DNA of 64,000 nt from JBFGFX01 sp965232455 (GTDB taxonomy: Bacteria; Pseudomonadota; Gammaproteobacteria; Steroidobacterales; Woeseiaceae), in assembly GCA_965232455.1 (NCBI GenBank), contig OZ246981.1, positions 4,216,001 through 4,280,000 on the forward strand, written 5' to 3'. The notes beneath the pieces were generated by a model. It did no database searches. It saw only the letters and a program-made list of their open reading frames with translations, and was not told where the DNA came from. Position 1 is the stretch's first letter, and the number at the start of each line of letters is the position of its first letter. The translations under genes and the position numbers were made by a program. Shown piece by piece: positions 31,736 through 40,546 of this stretch.

Positions 31736-32641
31736 ATGCGCGCACAAATTGCTGTTTTTCCGGCCGTGTTGCTGTTGATGGCGTCGATGGCGTTTGCTCA
31801 AGACGAACGGGAATCGCTCAAGATTTATATCTCCGCCGATATGGAAGGCCTGGCCGGAGCGGTCACCGGCGAGCAGCTCGGTCCGGGTGGTTTCGAGTAT
31901 CAGCGTTTCCGTGAGTTCATGACCGCCGAGGTCAACGCGGCGATCGACGTTGCGCGAGCGGCGGGCGCGACCGAGATTCTCGTGAGCGACTCGCACGGCA
32001 ACGGTCAGAGCCTGCTGATCGAACGGCTGCCGAGCGACGTCATGGTGGTTCGCTCCTGGCCGCGTCCGCTTGGCATGATGGACGGCATCGACGAGACGTT
32101 CGACGGCGCTATTTTAATCGGCTACCACTCGAGCACCTCCAATCGCCGCGGCGTGCGTGCTCACACGATGTCGAGCGCAAACGTGACGGAGCTCAGGCTG
32201 AACGGCATCGCGATGTCCGAAGCGGGGCTCAACGCCGCGATTGCCGGGCATTTCGGCGTGCCGATAATCCTGGTGTCCGGTGACGACGTTGCGGTCGCGG
32301 AAACGCAGGTCATCATCGGCGAGGTCGAGGGTGCCGTGGTCAAATGGGCGCGGGGTTTTCATTCGGCGAGAACGCTGACCCCGGAGGCCGCTCAGGAAGT
32401 CATCCGCACGCGGGTGGCATCGGCGATGAGCCGCATCGACGATTTCGAGCCTTACGTACTGGAGACGCCGATCGAGGTAGAGCTGAGCCTCAAACACTAT
32501 CGTCCGGTCGAACTTCTGGGATATCTGCCGAACGTCGAGCGCCTGAGTTCGCACTCGGTGCGCTTCATGGCGGACGACATGGAGCAGGTGTCGGCGTTTC
32601 TGACCTTCGTGCTCAATTTCCGCGTCGATCTTCAGCCTTGA
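31736..32641 (+). CDS. secreted M55 family D-aminopeptidase (DppA-like)
   Basis: The 301-residue protein has a signal peptide (IAVFPAVLLLMASMAFA) and then the M55 D-aminopeptidase fold: IYISADMEGLAGAV with the metal ligands Asp and Glu near the mature N-terminus, ILVSDSHGNGQSLL, AILIGYHSS and VSGDDVAVAETQ. M55 enzymes release N-terminal D-amino acids from short peptides such as those from peptidoglycan. The ATG at 31736 with GGAG upstream is chosen over 31682 because the signal peptide begins there. It is followed after 13 bp by an amidohydrolase lipoprotein, probably in one transcript. The export signal is a point of difference from the cytoplasmic DppA of Bacillus. Confidence 0.9.
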   Translation: MRAQIAVFPAVLLLMASMAFAQDERESLKIYISADMEGLAGAVTGEQLGPGGFEYQRFREFMTAEVNAAIDVARAAGATEILVSDSHGNGQSLLIERLPSDVMVVRSWPRPLGMMDGIDETFDGAILIGYHSSTSNRRGVRAHTMSSANVTELRLNGIAMSEAGLNAAIAGHFGVPIILVSGDDVAVAETQVIIGEVEGAVVKWARGFHSARTLTPEAAQEVIRTRVASAMSRIDDFEPYVLETPIEVELSLKHYRPVELLGYLPNVERLSSHSVRFMADDMEQVSAFLTFVLNFRVDLQP

Positions 32642-32654
32642 TGGAAGCCAAACG

Positions 32655-34082
32655 ATGAACAGGTTCTGCCCCGCCCTCCTGCTTGTGCTGTTTACGTTCG
32701 TCGGCTGCTCGCGGCAAGAAGCGCCGCCGGCCGAGCCACAAGGAACCGCGATCAGCAACGTCACGGTGATTGACGCGGTCGGCGGCGTGCGGGAAAACCA
32801 AACGGTCGTCTTCCAGGGTGACGCTATCGTCTCGGTGACGCCGGCGGACGACGAGCCGCCGGCCGTCGCCGAAACCATCGACGGTTCGGGGAAGTACCTG
32901 ATCCCCGGCCTCTGGGACATGCACGTCCATCTGACCTACGACGACACGCTGACGGACGCCATGCCCGCGATGTTTCTGGCCTATGGCGTCACGAGCGTGC
33001 GCGACACGGGCGCCTTGATGCACAACATCACGCCGGTGGTGGAGAAGATGCGTGCTCCCGGCGCGATCGCGCCCAGAGTGTATTTCAGCGGGCCGCTGCT
33101 GGATGGCACGTTCGTCGTCTACGACGGTGATTCGAGACCGGAGATCGGCGTACGGAATGCGACGCGCGAGATGGCGGAAGCCAGGGTCGCGGAACTCAAG
33201 GCGGGCGGCGTGGACTTCATCAAAATCTACGAGATGGTGTCGCCGGAAGTGTTCGAGGCGCTGACCGAGGCGGGCCGCGCGAACGGGCTGCCCATTGCCG
33301 CTCACGTACCGCTGTCGATGGTGGCGAGCCAGGCCGGCCCGGTAGTCGATTCGATGGAACACCTGCGCAACGTCGAGCTGGACTGCGCCAGCAACAGCGC
33401 AGAGCTCTTCGAGGAGCGATTGTCGATTCTGGCCGGACATCAAGAGGGCCCGGGATTCGAGCTTCGTTCCAGGCTGCACGCCCTGCAGCGTCTTCCGGCC
33501 ATCGCGAATTACGACGAAGAGCGCTGTGCGCGCACGATTGCGAGTCTCACGTCCACCATCCAGGTGCCGACGCTGCGTCTGAATACGTTTTCCGCACGCC
33601 CCGTTTACGAGCGTGCGGACTGGGACGCCGCTCTGAACACGGTCCCGGAAGCCGCGAACGCCGAGTGGCGGCGCGCCACGGCCGACTGGCGGAATCGCGA
33701 ATCCGCGCCGGCCGTTGATACCACGTTTGCGGACTGGAGCATCGAGATGGTGGGGCGAATGCATGCGCAGGGCGTACCGATCGGCGCGGGCACCGACACA
33801 CCCATCGGCCGTGCGCTGCCGGGTTACAGCCTGCACACCGAACTCGAGCGGCTCGTCGACACCGGTCTGTCACCGCTGGAGGCGATTGAGGCCGCCACCG
33901 TCCGGCCGGCGGAGTTCCTGCGCCTGTCCGACGAAATGGGCACCGTCTCTCCGGGCAAGCGAGCCGATCTGGTGATGCTCGACGCGAACCCACTGGACGA
34001 TATCTCGAACACCCGCCGGATCGCGGCGGTCGTTGCCGCCGGGCGCTATTTTTCCGCGGACGATCTGGCCGGATTGTTGTAG
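32655..34082 (+). CDS. lipoprotein amidohydrolase (imidazolonepropionase-like family)
   Basis: The 475-residue protein has a lipoprotein signal peptide with lipobox FVGC (residues ~15-18), so it is attached to a membrane facing the periplasm. The amidohydrolase barrel starts with DMHVHLTYDDTLTDAM (metal HxH), contains a likely carbamylated or metal-binding Lys in FIKIYEMV, HVPLSMV, GAGTDTPIGRALPGYSLHTEL (metal Asp) and GKRADLVMLDANPL near the end. Many relatives are prolidase-like or X-His dipeptidases, so a dipeptidase role is plausible beside the M55 peptidase, but the substrate is not set by sequence. Confidence 0.85.
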   Translation: MNRFCPALLLVLFTFVGCSRQEAPPAEPQGTAISNVTVIDAVGGVRENQTVVFQGDAIVSVTPADDEPPAVAETIDGSGKYLIPGLWDMHVHLTYDDTLTDAMPAMFLAYGVTSVRDTGALMHNITPVVEKMRAPGAIAPRVYFSGPLLDGTFVVYDGDSRPEIGVRNATREMAEARVAELKAGGVDFIKIYEMVSPEVFEALTEAGRANGLPIAAHVPLSMVASQAGPVVDSMEHLRNVELDCASNSAELFEERLSILAGHQEGPGFELRSRLHALQRLPAIANYDEERCARTIASLTSTIQVPTLRLNTFSARPVYERADWDAALNTVPEAANAEWRRATADWRNRESAPAVDTTFADWSIEMVGRMHAQGVPIGAGTDTPIGRALPGYSLHTELERLVDTGLSPLEAIEAATVRPAEFLRLSDEMGTVSPGKRADLVMLDANPLDDISNTRRIAAVVAAGRYFSADDLAGLL

Positions 34083-34199
34083 CCGGTTGTTCGTAACTCC
34101 CGACCGGCGGGTCCGCCGCGTCGCATCGAATTCTCCATTTCTCGAACCCTTCCGGGTGACGCAATCCCGTCTCCAACACGTAACCGTCCCGTAATACTC

Positions 34200-34217
34200 C
34201 TGTCACATGCCGTCAAC
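34200..34217 (+). promoter_or_regulatory. possible Pho-box-like direct repeat upstream of the beta-helix lipoprotein
   Basis: CTGTCAC (34200) and CGTCAAC (34211) recur with an 11-bp period, the arrangement of a PhoB binding site. They lie ~220 bp before the lipoprotein gene in the 352-bp gap 34083-34434. The match is imperfect, and no clear -10 follows. The remaining ~200 bp would be a long untranslated leader and holds no evident gene. Confidence 0.35.
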
Positions 34218-34434
34218 ACAATGCGCCTAAAGTTCGCCCCCCAAGGACGAAAGTAAACAGCGGGGCGAGAGAGCCGGATTTGTCCGGCGCCGAGGTTTAC
34301 GCGTTCAACGACAACAAGAACGACAGAGACGAAAACGATTGCGCATTGAGCCGTCTGGACGTCGACAGCGACAAATTCTATCGAAATCGGCGCGGCAAGA
34401 CGCTGCGCGCAACACGACCACCTGGAGAAACCTG

Positions 34435-36144
34435 ATGAACCGTAACCTCTTGTTCACCGTGGCTATCGCCGGCCTCTCTTTGGCCGCCTGCGACAGCGGG
34501 GACATCAATATTCAACCGCAAACGAGTGTGGTCGACAGCAACAACACCACCAATCAAGGCGGCGGCAACGGAAACAACGACGCGCTTTGCGCCGCGATCA
34601 GCATCGGTTCGGACACGGTGCGCGGCAGCTACGACGATGCGACCGGAAACTGCACGTATCGCGACCTCGTCGGCCAGACGAACAATCTCGAAACGGATCT
34701 CTTCATCCCGCGGCTGCCGAACGGCGGCGCGCACATCTTCGAGGGCAGCCTGTTTGTCGGCAATACGTACGACAACGACGCCGACCTCACCGCGGCGGGG
34801 ATCACCCAGGGCGGCGACGGGCCGACGCTGACCATCGAAGCCGGCGCCACGCTGGCATGGCAATCGAACAGCGACTTCATGATCATCAACCGCGGTTCGC
34901 AGATCATCGCGCGCGGCACGCCGGACAACCCGATTACGTTTACGTCGGTTTCGGACGTCAACTCGGACGCCGCCAATCCCATCGACCCCGAAGCCGTGCA
35001 ACAGTGGGGCGGCATCGTGATCAACGGTTTCGGCGCCACCAACGGTTGCTCGTACGTGGGCACGCGCGGTCAGCCGGGCTTTGCCGTCGACACCGTGGCG
35101 CAGCCGAACGGCTGCCACATCGAGGCCGAGGGTTCGATCGGCTTCGACCGTTCGCAGTACGGCGGCGCGAACGACGATGACGATTCGGGCGTGCTGGAGT
35201 ACGTCGTCGTCAAGCACACCGGCGCGACGGTGGGCACCGGTAACGAGCTGAACGGCATTTCGTTCGGCGGCGTCGGCCGGGGCACGGAAGTCGCAAACCT
35301 GCAGGTCTACTCGACGTTCGACGACGGGATCGAGATGTTCGGCGGCGCCTTCGACATCACCAACCTGGTCGCCGTCTACGTGCGTGACGACTCGATCGAC
35401 ATCGACGAGGGTTATCACGGCACGATCTCGAACGCGCTGGTCGTTCAGTCCGAAAACCTGGGCAACCACTGCATCGAGTCGGACGGTATCGGACCGTACG
35501 GCGATCCGGGTATCGATGAAGACGCGCTGATCGCGCAGGGAATGAACTCGCGAGTGACCATCAACAACCTGACCTGCATCATCTCGCCGTCCCCGGCGCA
35601 GGGCGATTTCGATCCGGGTGCGGGCTGGCGCTTCCGCGAAGGTATCTTTTTCAACGTCAACGACTCGATGGTCATCACCTCGTTCGGCGTCAACGACGGC
35701 GCCAATGCAGACGACAACTATTGCCTGCGTATCGATAACCCCGAGACGCAAGCGGGCGCCACGAACGGCGACTCGAGCCTGAACTCGGTGATATTCGCGT
35801 GCCAGGAAACGTTCCGCGGCACGTTCGATAGCGACTTCGCGACGGCTCAGGGCAACGTGTCGTCAGTCGTGACCAGCGGCACCTCGCAAAGCGCAACGAC
35901 GAACAACGACGCACAGCTCGTTCTGCTCGAAGGTACGGAGCCGGTCTATTCGGTCGACTTCGCGAATTCTCTGGTCGACGAGAACGGCGACGGCACCGGT
36001 GTGACGCCGAACGCCAGCGCAACACCGACGTCGGGCGCGTTCCTCGGAGCGTTGAGCCTGTCGGAGACGGATTGGACGCGCCCCTGGGCCTACGGCATCG
36101 ATCCGGACAACCGCGGTCAGGCGCTCTGGTTCGAGGGCCAGTAA
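34435..36144 (+). CDS. surface or periplasmic beta-helix lipoprotein paired with a TonB receptor
   Basis: The 569-residue protein starts with a lipoprotein signal (lipobox LAAC, ~residues 17-20). Beyond an Asn/Thr-rich linker, it contains repeating beta-helix segments such as LTIEAGATLAW, IIARGTPDNPITFTS, VVKHTGATVG and VANLQVYSTFDDGIEMF, typical of right-handed parallel beta-helix folds. Two or more Cys pairs (NDALCAAIS...NCTYRD and NGCSYVG...NGCHIEA) could form disulfides. No catalytic motif is obvious. It precedes the TonB-dependent receptor by 119 bp on the same strand, so it may be its surface-exposed capture partner. The start at ATG 34435 has GGAG 8 bp upstream. Confidence 0.78.
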   Translation: MNRNLLFTVAIAGLSLAACDSGDINIQPQTSVVDSNNTTNQGGGNGNNDALCAAISIGSDTVRGSYDDATGNCTYRDLVGQTNNLETDLFIPRLPNGGAHIFEGSLFVGNTYDNDADLTAAGITQGGDGPTLTIEAGATLAWQSNSDFMIINRGSQIIARGTPDNPITFTSVSDVNSDAANPIDPEAVQQWGGIVINGFGATNGCSYVGTRGQPGFAVDTVAQPNGCHIEAEGSIGFDRSQYGGANDDDDSGVLEYVVVKHTGATVGTGNELNGISFGGVGRGTEVANLQVYSTFDDGIEMFGGAFDITNLVAVYVRDDSIDIDEGYHGTISNALVVQSENLGNHCIESDGIGPYGDPGIDEDALIAQGMNSRVTINNLTCIISPSPAQGDFDPGAGWRFREGIFFNVNDSMVITSFGVNDGANADDNYCLRIDNPETQAGATNGDSSLNSVIFACQETFRGTFDSDFATAQGNVSSVVTSGTSQSATTNNDAQLVLLEGTEPVYSVDFANSLVDENGDGTGVTPNASATPTSGAFLGALSLSETDWTRPWAYGIDPDNRGQALWFEGQ

Positions 36145-36263
36145 ACGGCAGCGGTACGCAACGCCAGGGCGCCGTTTCAGCGTGACGTATGAAGCGGCGC
36201 CCACGTTCGTCTCAGGTGATGCGCAAAGCGCGCATCCGCGAAAAGCAATCAACAGGCGTGATC

Positions 36264-39032
36264 ATGACTAGAGTCTGCAAACACATAAGAAAACCGCTCG
36301 CGCTCGCCGTAGCCGCCGTTGTCGGTGCCTGGCAGCCCATGGCGCTGGCGCAGGAAGAAGGCGACCCGTCGAGCCAGGTAACGGAGGAAGAGATCGAAGA
36401 GGTCGTCGTTCTCGGGCGCGCGATCAGCGCCACCCAGGAATTGATCAACGAACGGCTCACGGACGCCAGCGTCATCGACACGCTGGGCGCCGATACGATC
36501 AGCCGGCTGGGCGACTCCACCGTCGGTGCCGTGCTGCGCCGGCTGCCCGGTCTTACGCTCGTCAACGACAAGTTCGTCTTCATACGCGGTCTCGGCGAAC
36601 GTTACTCCTCGAGCCAGCTCAACGGTGCGAACATCCCATCGCCGGACCTGACGCGAAACGTCATTCCGCTCGACATCTTTCCGACAGCCATTGTGGAATC
36701 GCTGCGTGTGCAGAAAGCCTGGGCCGCTCATCTGCCGGCCAACTTCGCCGGCGGCAACGTAGACATCCGTACCCGCGGCATCCCGGACGGATTCATCTTC
36801 CAGGCCGAGTTGGGCACCGGCTACAACGATCTCAACAGCGACGACGGTCTCAGTTATCCGGGCGGCGGCGATGACAGCATCGGCACCGACGACGGTACCA
36901 GAGCCCTGTCGTCGGACCTGCGCAATGCGATTGGCCAGTTTCAAGGGCAGCTGGACGTCGAGCAGATGTTTACGTTCCTGTCGCGGCAGGACTCGACGGC
37001 AACCCGGGCGGACGCACAGGCGCTGAATCGGCAGCTCGCCACCCAGCTGAACCGCGGCAGCCGCGCAAACGCGAAAGACATCCCGCTCGATCTGGACGCT
37101 AAGCTGACCGTCGGCAATAACTGGCTGATCGGCGACGACTGGGAGTTCGGCGCGCTGATCGGCGGCTCCTACGATCAGGAATGGCGCCAGCAGACGGCGT
37201 TTGCGCGCGAGGCGCAGTTCCCGGATCAGCGCATCGATACCGAGCGCGAGACGACGCACTCGGTGAACCTGTCCGGCACCGGAACGTTCGGGCTGAAATT
37301 CCTCGAGGATCACGAGATCCAGACGACGACCCTGTGGTTGCGAAACACCGACGATGAAACCGCCATTCGCGATTTTTTCAACGCCAACCGCGAGGTTCAG
37401 GACGGCCAGGGTTTTCGTAACTACCGCTTCCAGTTCGAGGAACGTGAGCTGGTGACCAATCAGATCCGCGGCAGCCACTATCTCGGCATCGATACGCGCG
37501 AGCGTTTCCCGCTGATCGGTTCTCTGGTCGGCTGGCTGCCGGAACAGACGCGGATCGACTGGTTCTACTCGGACTCCCGGTCGGAAACCGACATCCCGAA
37601 CCAGGTCGATATTCGTTCGTCGACGGTGACGGATCGCGAGACCGCCGAGGTTCAGTCCGAACGCGTCAACCTGAGCAACGACGCGGCCACGCATCGGTTC
37701 ATCGACCTCAACGACGAGGTGGAGGACTACGGCTGGTCGCTCAACCTGCCGCTGGAGTTCGGCCGTAACTACGTCGAGCTGAGCGGCGGCACCCGACACA
37801 GCGAGAAAATTCGCACCTACGAGCAGCTCGCGTTCAACCTGGGCCCGCTGACCGTCGAGGACGATGCGCTGCTGTCCGGGTCGCTCGACGAGGTGTTTTC
37901 CGACCAGGCCATCACGGATCCCGCGAACAACTACGTGTTCAGCCGCTTGGGCTCCGGCCTGGAGAGTTACATCGCGGCGACGATGACCGACTCGGTGTTC
38001 GGTTCGGTGGACTGGACGTTCAACGACACCTGGCGGGTGGCGGCGGGCGCCCGCTACGAGGACTACCGCCAGGTGGCGCTCGAATGGGACCCGTTCGGCT
38101 TCAGCCTGGACAACCCGCAGATCGACCTGTGCGCGATCATCAACCCCTGCGACCCGCTTGTCGACGGGTTCGACGACAGCGACTTCGAGGCCCAGGTGGG
38201 TTTCCAGGACGATCAGATCTTTCCCGCGGTATCGCTGACCTACATGGGCGAACTGTGGGCCGACACCTTCCAGCTTCGCTTCGGCTGGTCGGAGACCGCC
38301 GTACGGCCCGATCTTCGCGAGTTGACGAACGTCACGTATATCGACCCGATCACCGACGCGATCGTCGAGGGCGACCCGGACCTGGTGCCGGCGGACGTCA
38401 CGAACTTCGACATCCGCGCCGAATGGTATTTCGGCGGCGGCGACAACTTCTCGATCACGGCCTTCTACAAGGACATCGACAATCCGATCGAGTTCTTCGC
38501 TTCGGGTCGCGTCGAATCCGGCTCGGCGCGCGAGATCATCAACGCCGAGTCGGCGGAGGTTCAGGGTGTCGAGGTCGAATTCCTGAAGGAACTCGGATTC
38601 CTCGGCTCCTACTTCGATTCGTTTTTCCTGCAGGCGAATGCAACGATTCAGGACACCGAACTCGTGGCCGGCCCGAACGCGGACGCGCCGACCAACCCGG
38701 TCCGGCCGCTCGCGGGTGCGTCCGACTGGATTACGAACGTCGTTCTCGGCTACGACTCGCCCAATGCGATGCACACGGCGACGCTGGTCTTCAACACCTA
38801 CGGCGAGCGTCTGTTCCAGGCCGGTCGCCTGGGCGCCGAGGACAGCTTCGAGCAGCCGTTCAACTCGCTGGATCTGACGTATTCCTGGTACCCCACCGAT
38901 CAGATCACGGTCAAATTCAAGGCGGTCAACCTGCTTGGCGATTCGCTCGAGATCGACCGCGCCGGCGTGACGATCTTCGATGAAGACCCCGGCACGACGT
39001 TTTCGGCCAGCTTCCTGTATTTTATTTTCTGA
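36264..39032 (+). CDS. TonB-dependent outer-membrane receptor
   Basis: The 922-residue protein takes up a substrate across the outer membrane with energy from TonB. A signal peptide (PLALAVAAVVGAWQPMALA) is followed by a TonB-box-like segment EEVVVLGRA near residue 45. The plug contains LRRLPGLTLVNDKFVFIRGLGERYSSSQLNGA and SLRVQKAWAAHLPANFAGGNVDI. The barrel ends in a strand with terminal Phe (SFLYFIF). The substrate is unknown; plug features such as DKFVFIRGLGERY occur in receptors near secreted peptidases and phosphatases, which fits this neighbourhood. I start at ATG 36264 because the signal peptide begins there; a frame open from 36189 adds basic residues only. A terminator follows. Confidence 0.92.
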   Translation: MTRVCKHIRKPLALAVAAVVGAWQPMALAQEEGDPSSQVTEEEIEEVVVLGRAISATQELINERLTDASVIDTLGADTISRLGDSTVGAVLRRLPGLTLVNDKFVFIRGLGERYSSSQLNGANIPSPDLTRNVIPLDIFPTAIVESLRVQKAWAAHLPANFAGGNVDIRTRGIPDGFIFQAELGTGYNDLNSDDGLSYPGGGDDSIGTDDGTRALSSDLRNAIGQFQGQLDVEQMFTFLSRQDSTATRADAQALNRQLATQLNRGSRANAKDIPLDLDAKLTVGNNWLIGDDWEFGALIGGSYDQEWRQQTAFAREAQFPDQRIDTERETTHSVNLSGTGTFGLKFLEDHEIQTTTLWLRNTDDETAIRDFFNANREVQDGQGFRNYRFQFEERELVTNQIRGSHYLGIDTRERFPLIGSLVGWLPEQTRIDWFYSDSRSETDIPNQVDIRSSTVTDRETAEVQSERVNLSNDAATHRFIDLNDEVEDYGWSLNLPLEFGRNYVELSGGTRHSEKIRTYEQLAFNLGPLTVEDDALLSGSLDEVFSDQAITDPANNYVFSRLGSGLESYIAATMTDSVFGSVDWTFNDTWRVAAGARYEDYRQVALEWDPFGFSLDNPQIDLCAIINPCDPLVDGFDDSDFEAQVGFQDDQIFPAVSLTYMGELWADTFQLRFGWSETAVRPDLRELTNVTYIDPITDAIVEGDPDLVPADVTNFDIRAEWYFGGGDNFSITAFYKDIDNPIEFFASGRVESGSAREIINAESAEVQGVEVEFLKELGFLGSYFDSFFLQANATIQDTELVAGPNADAPTNPVRPLAGASDWITNVVLGYDSPNAMHTATLVFNTYGERLFQAGRLGAEDSFEQPFNSLDLTYSWYPTDQITVKFKAVNLLGDSLEIDRAGVTIFDEDPGTTFSASFLYFIF

Positions 39033-39057
39033 ATCGCGAACCGCTCGCACGCACAAG

Positions 39058-39083
39058 AACGCCACCTCCGGGTGGCGTTTTTT
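39058..39083 (+). terminator. Rho-independent terminator after the TonB receptor
   Basis: AACGCCACC (39058-39066) pairs with GGTGGCGTT (39071-39079) around TCCG, and the T-run continues to 39083. It ends the lipoprotein-receptor transcript. Confidence 0.9.
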
Positions 39084-39171
39084 ATGCGCCGCCGGTTCGT
39101 CCGTCGCCGATGCGGACGGGCGGAAACGGGTAGACTGCCCCCTGATACCCGGCACCCAAAGAGAGGGAACG

Positions 39172-40464
39172 ATGCGCGGTCTGCTGCTGTCCTGTTTATG
39201 TTTTCTGGGTCTTGTCGCCTGCGGCGGCCCGTCCGACACTTCCACTGACAATGAGCCGCGTTCCGTGCCCGGCCTCATCGCCTTCGTCAACGCCACGCTG
39301 TGGGACGGTACGGGTTCCGAGGCGCTCGAACGTCGTGTGATGGTCGTTCGCGACGGCCGCGTCGAAACCGTGGGAAGCGGTCCCGCGCCCGCCGGTGCGG
39401 TCGTCGTCGATCTGGCGGGGGCGCACGTGATCCCCGGGCTGATCAATACCCACGGACACGTTTCCGGACGATGGGCGCACCCGTCGCTTACCGATACGAC
39501 CGAGCGCGTGCTCGGCGATTTGCGGCTCCTTGCCCGCTACGGCGTGACGACGGTGAACAGCCTCGGCGGCGCACCGCCCGAGGCTATTGCAGTACGCGAC
39601 GCTCAGGACGTTGCGACGCTCGCACGCTCACGGCTCTACGTTGCCGGCCCGGTGATCGCCGACGTTGCGCCCGAGGCCGCCCGGGCGAGCTCCGAGGCGA
39701 ACGTCATGCTGGGCGTGGACTGGCTCAAGCTGCGAGTCGACGACAATCTCGGACAGGTGGACAAGATGCCGTGGGACGCGGTCCAGGCGGTTTTCGACGT
39801 TGCCGCCGGCGCGGAGCTGCCCGTCGCGACCCACGTTTTCTACATGGACGACGCCGCGCGGCTCCTCGACATGGGCACCGGGATGATCGCCCATTCGGTC
39901 CGCGATCGGCCGGTCAGCAACGACTTCATCGCGAAACTGATCGGATCGGGCGTTTGCTACGTACCGACGCTGACGCGCGAGGTGTCGACGTTCGTCTACG
40001 CCGACCGGCCGGCGTTCTTCGACGATCCGTTTTTCCTCGAGTTCGCGGACCGCACCGAGATGGCGCGCGTCAGCGAGCCCGAATTCATGGCGCGGATGGC
40101 GGCCAGCGAAACCGCGGCCGGGTATCGTAAGGCCTGGGTCCAGGCGATGGAGAATTTGCAGGAACTCTCGAACGCCGACGCGCCCATAGGATTCGGCACC
40201 GATTCCGGTCCCCCGGGGCGTTTCCCGGGTTACTTCGAGCACATGGAGCTCGAGATGATGGTGACGGCCGGTCTCTCACCCGAACAGGCGCTGATCAGCG
40301 CGACCCGGGATGCCGCCGGCTGTCTCGGGCTCGACGATGTCGGCACGCTGGAGCCGGGCAAATGGGCCGATTTCCTCGTACTGGACGAAGATCCGCTGTC
40401 GAACATCGCGGCCACCAAAACCCTGCTTGCCGTTTACGTTGCGGGCAACGAAGTGACACGGTAA
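39172..40464 (+). CDS. lipoprotein amidohydrolase
   Basis: The 430-residue protein is a second metal-dependent amidohydrolase of this region. It has a lipoprotein signal peptide with lipobox LVAC at ~14-17. Motifs include VIPGLINTHGHVSGRW (metal HxH), WLKLRVDDNLG, ATHVFYMDDAARLL, IAHSVRDRPV and IGFGTDSGPPGRFPGYFEHMEL, with LEPGKWADFLVLDEDPL at the end. I start at ATG 39172 with GAGAGGGAA before it; the frame open to 38980 overlaps the receptor gene. It may hydrolyse dipeptides or cyclic amides in the periplasm; substrate unknown. The gene resembles the amidohydrolase at 32655 in layout but is clearly diverged. Confidence 0.86.
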   Translation: MRGLLLSCLCFLGLVACGGPSDTSTDNEPRSVPGLIAFVNATLWDGTGSEALERRVMVVRDGRVETVGSGPAPAGAVVVDLAGAHVIPGLINTHGHVSGRWAHPSLTDTTERVLGDLRLLARYGVTTVNSLGGAPPEAIAVRDAQDVATLARSRLYVAGPVIADVAPEAARASSEANVMLGVDWLKLRVDDNLGQVDKMPWDAVQAVFDVAAGAELPVATHVFYMDDAARLLDMGTGMIAHSVRDRPVSNDFIAKLIGSGVCYVPTLTREVSTFVYADRPAFFDDPFFLEFADRTEMARVSEPEFMARMAASETAAGYRKAWVQAMENLQELSNADAPIGFGTDSGPPGRFPGYFEHMELEMMVTAGLSPEQALISATRDAAGCLGLDDVGTLEPGKWADFLVLDEDPLSNIAATKTLLAVYVAGNEVTR

Positions 40465-40546
40465 CCGCAACCCGGCCGCGATTTTCCGAAACAGAACTGC
40501 GAACATCGCCCACGAGTTCGTGACAAAAAGAAAAAGGGGGATGCAG

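Noticed and set aside
36249..39446. Long antisense open frame (1065 codons) on the minus strand opposite the TonB receptor and into the next gene
   Set aside because: It is an artefact of high GC and codon bias opposite a well-supported receptor gene. Its translation is Arg/Val-rich without domains, a signal peptide or a ribosome-binding site.
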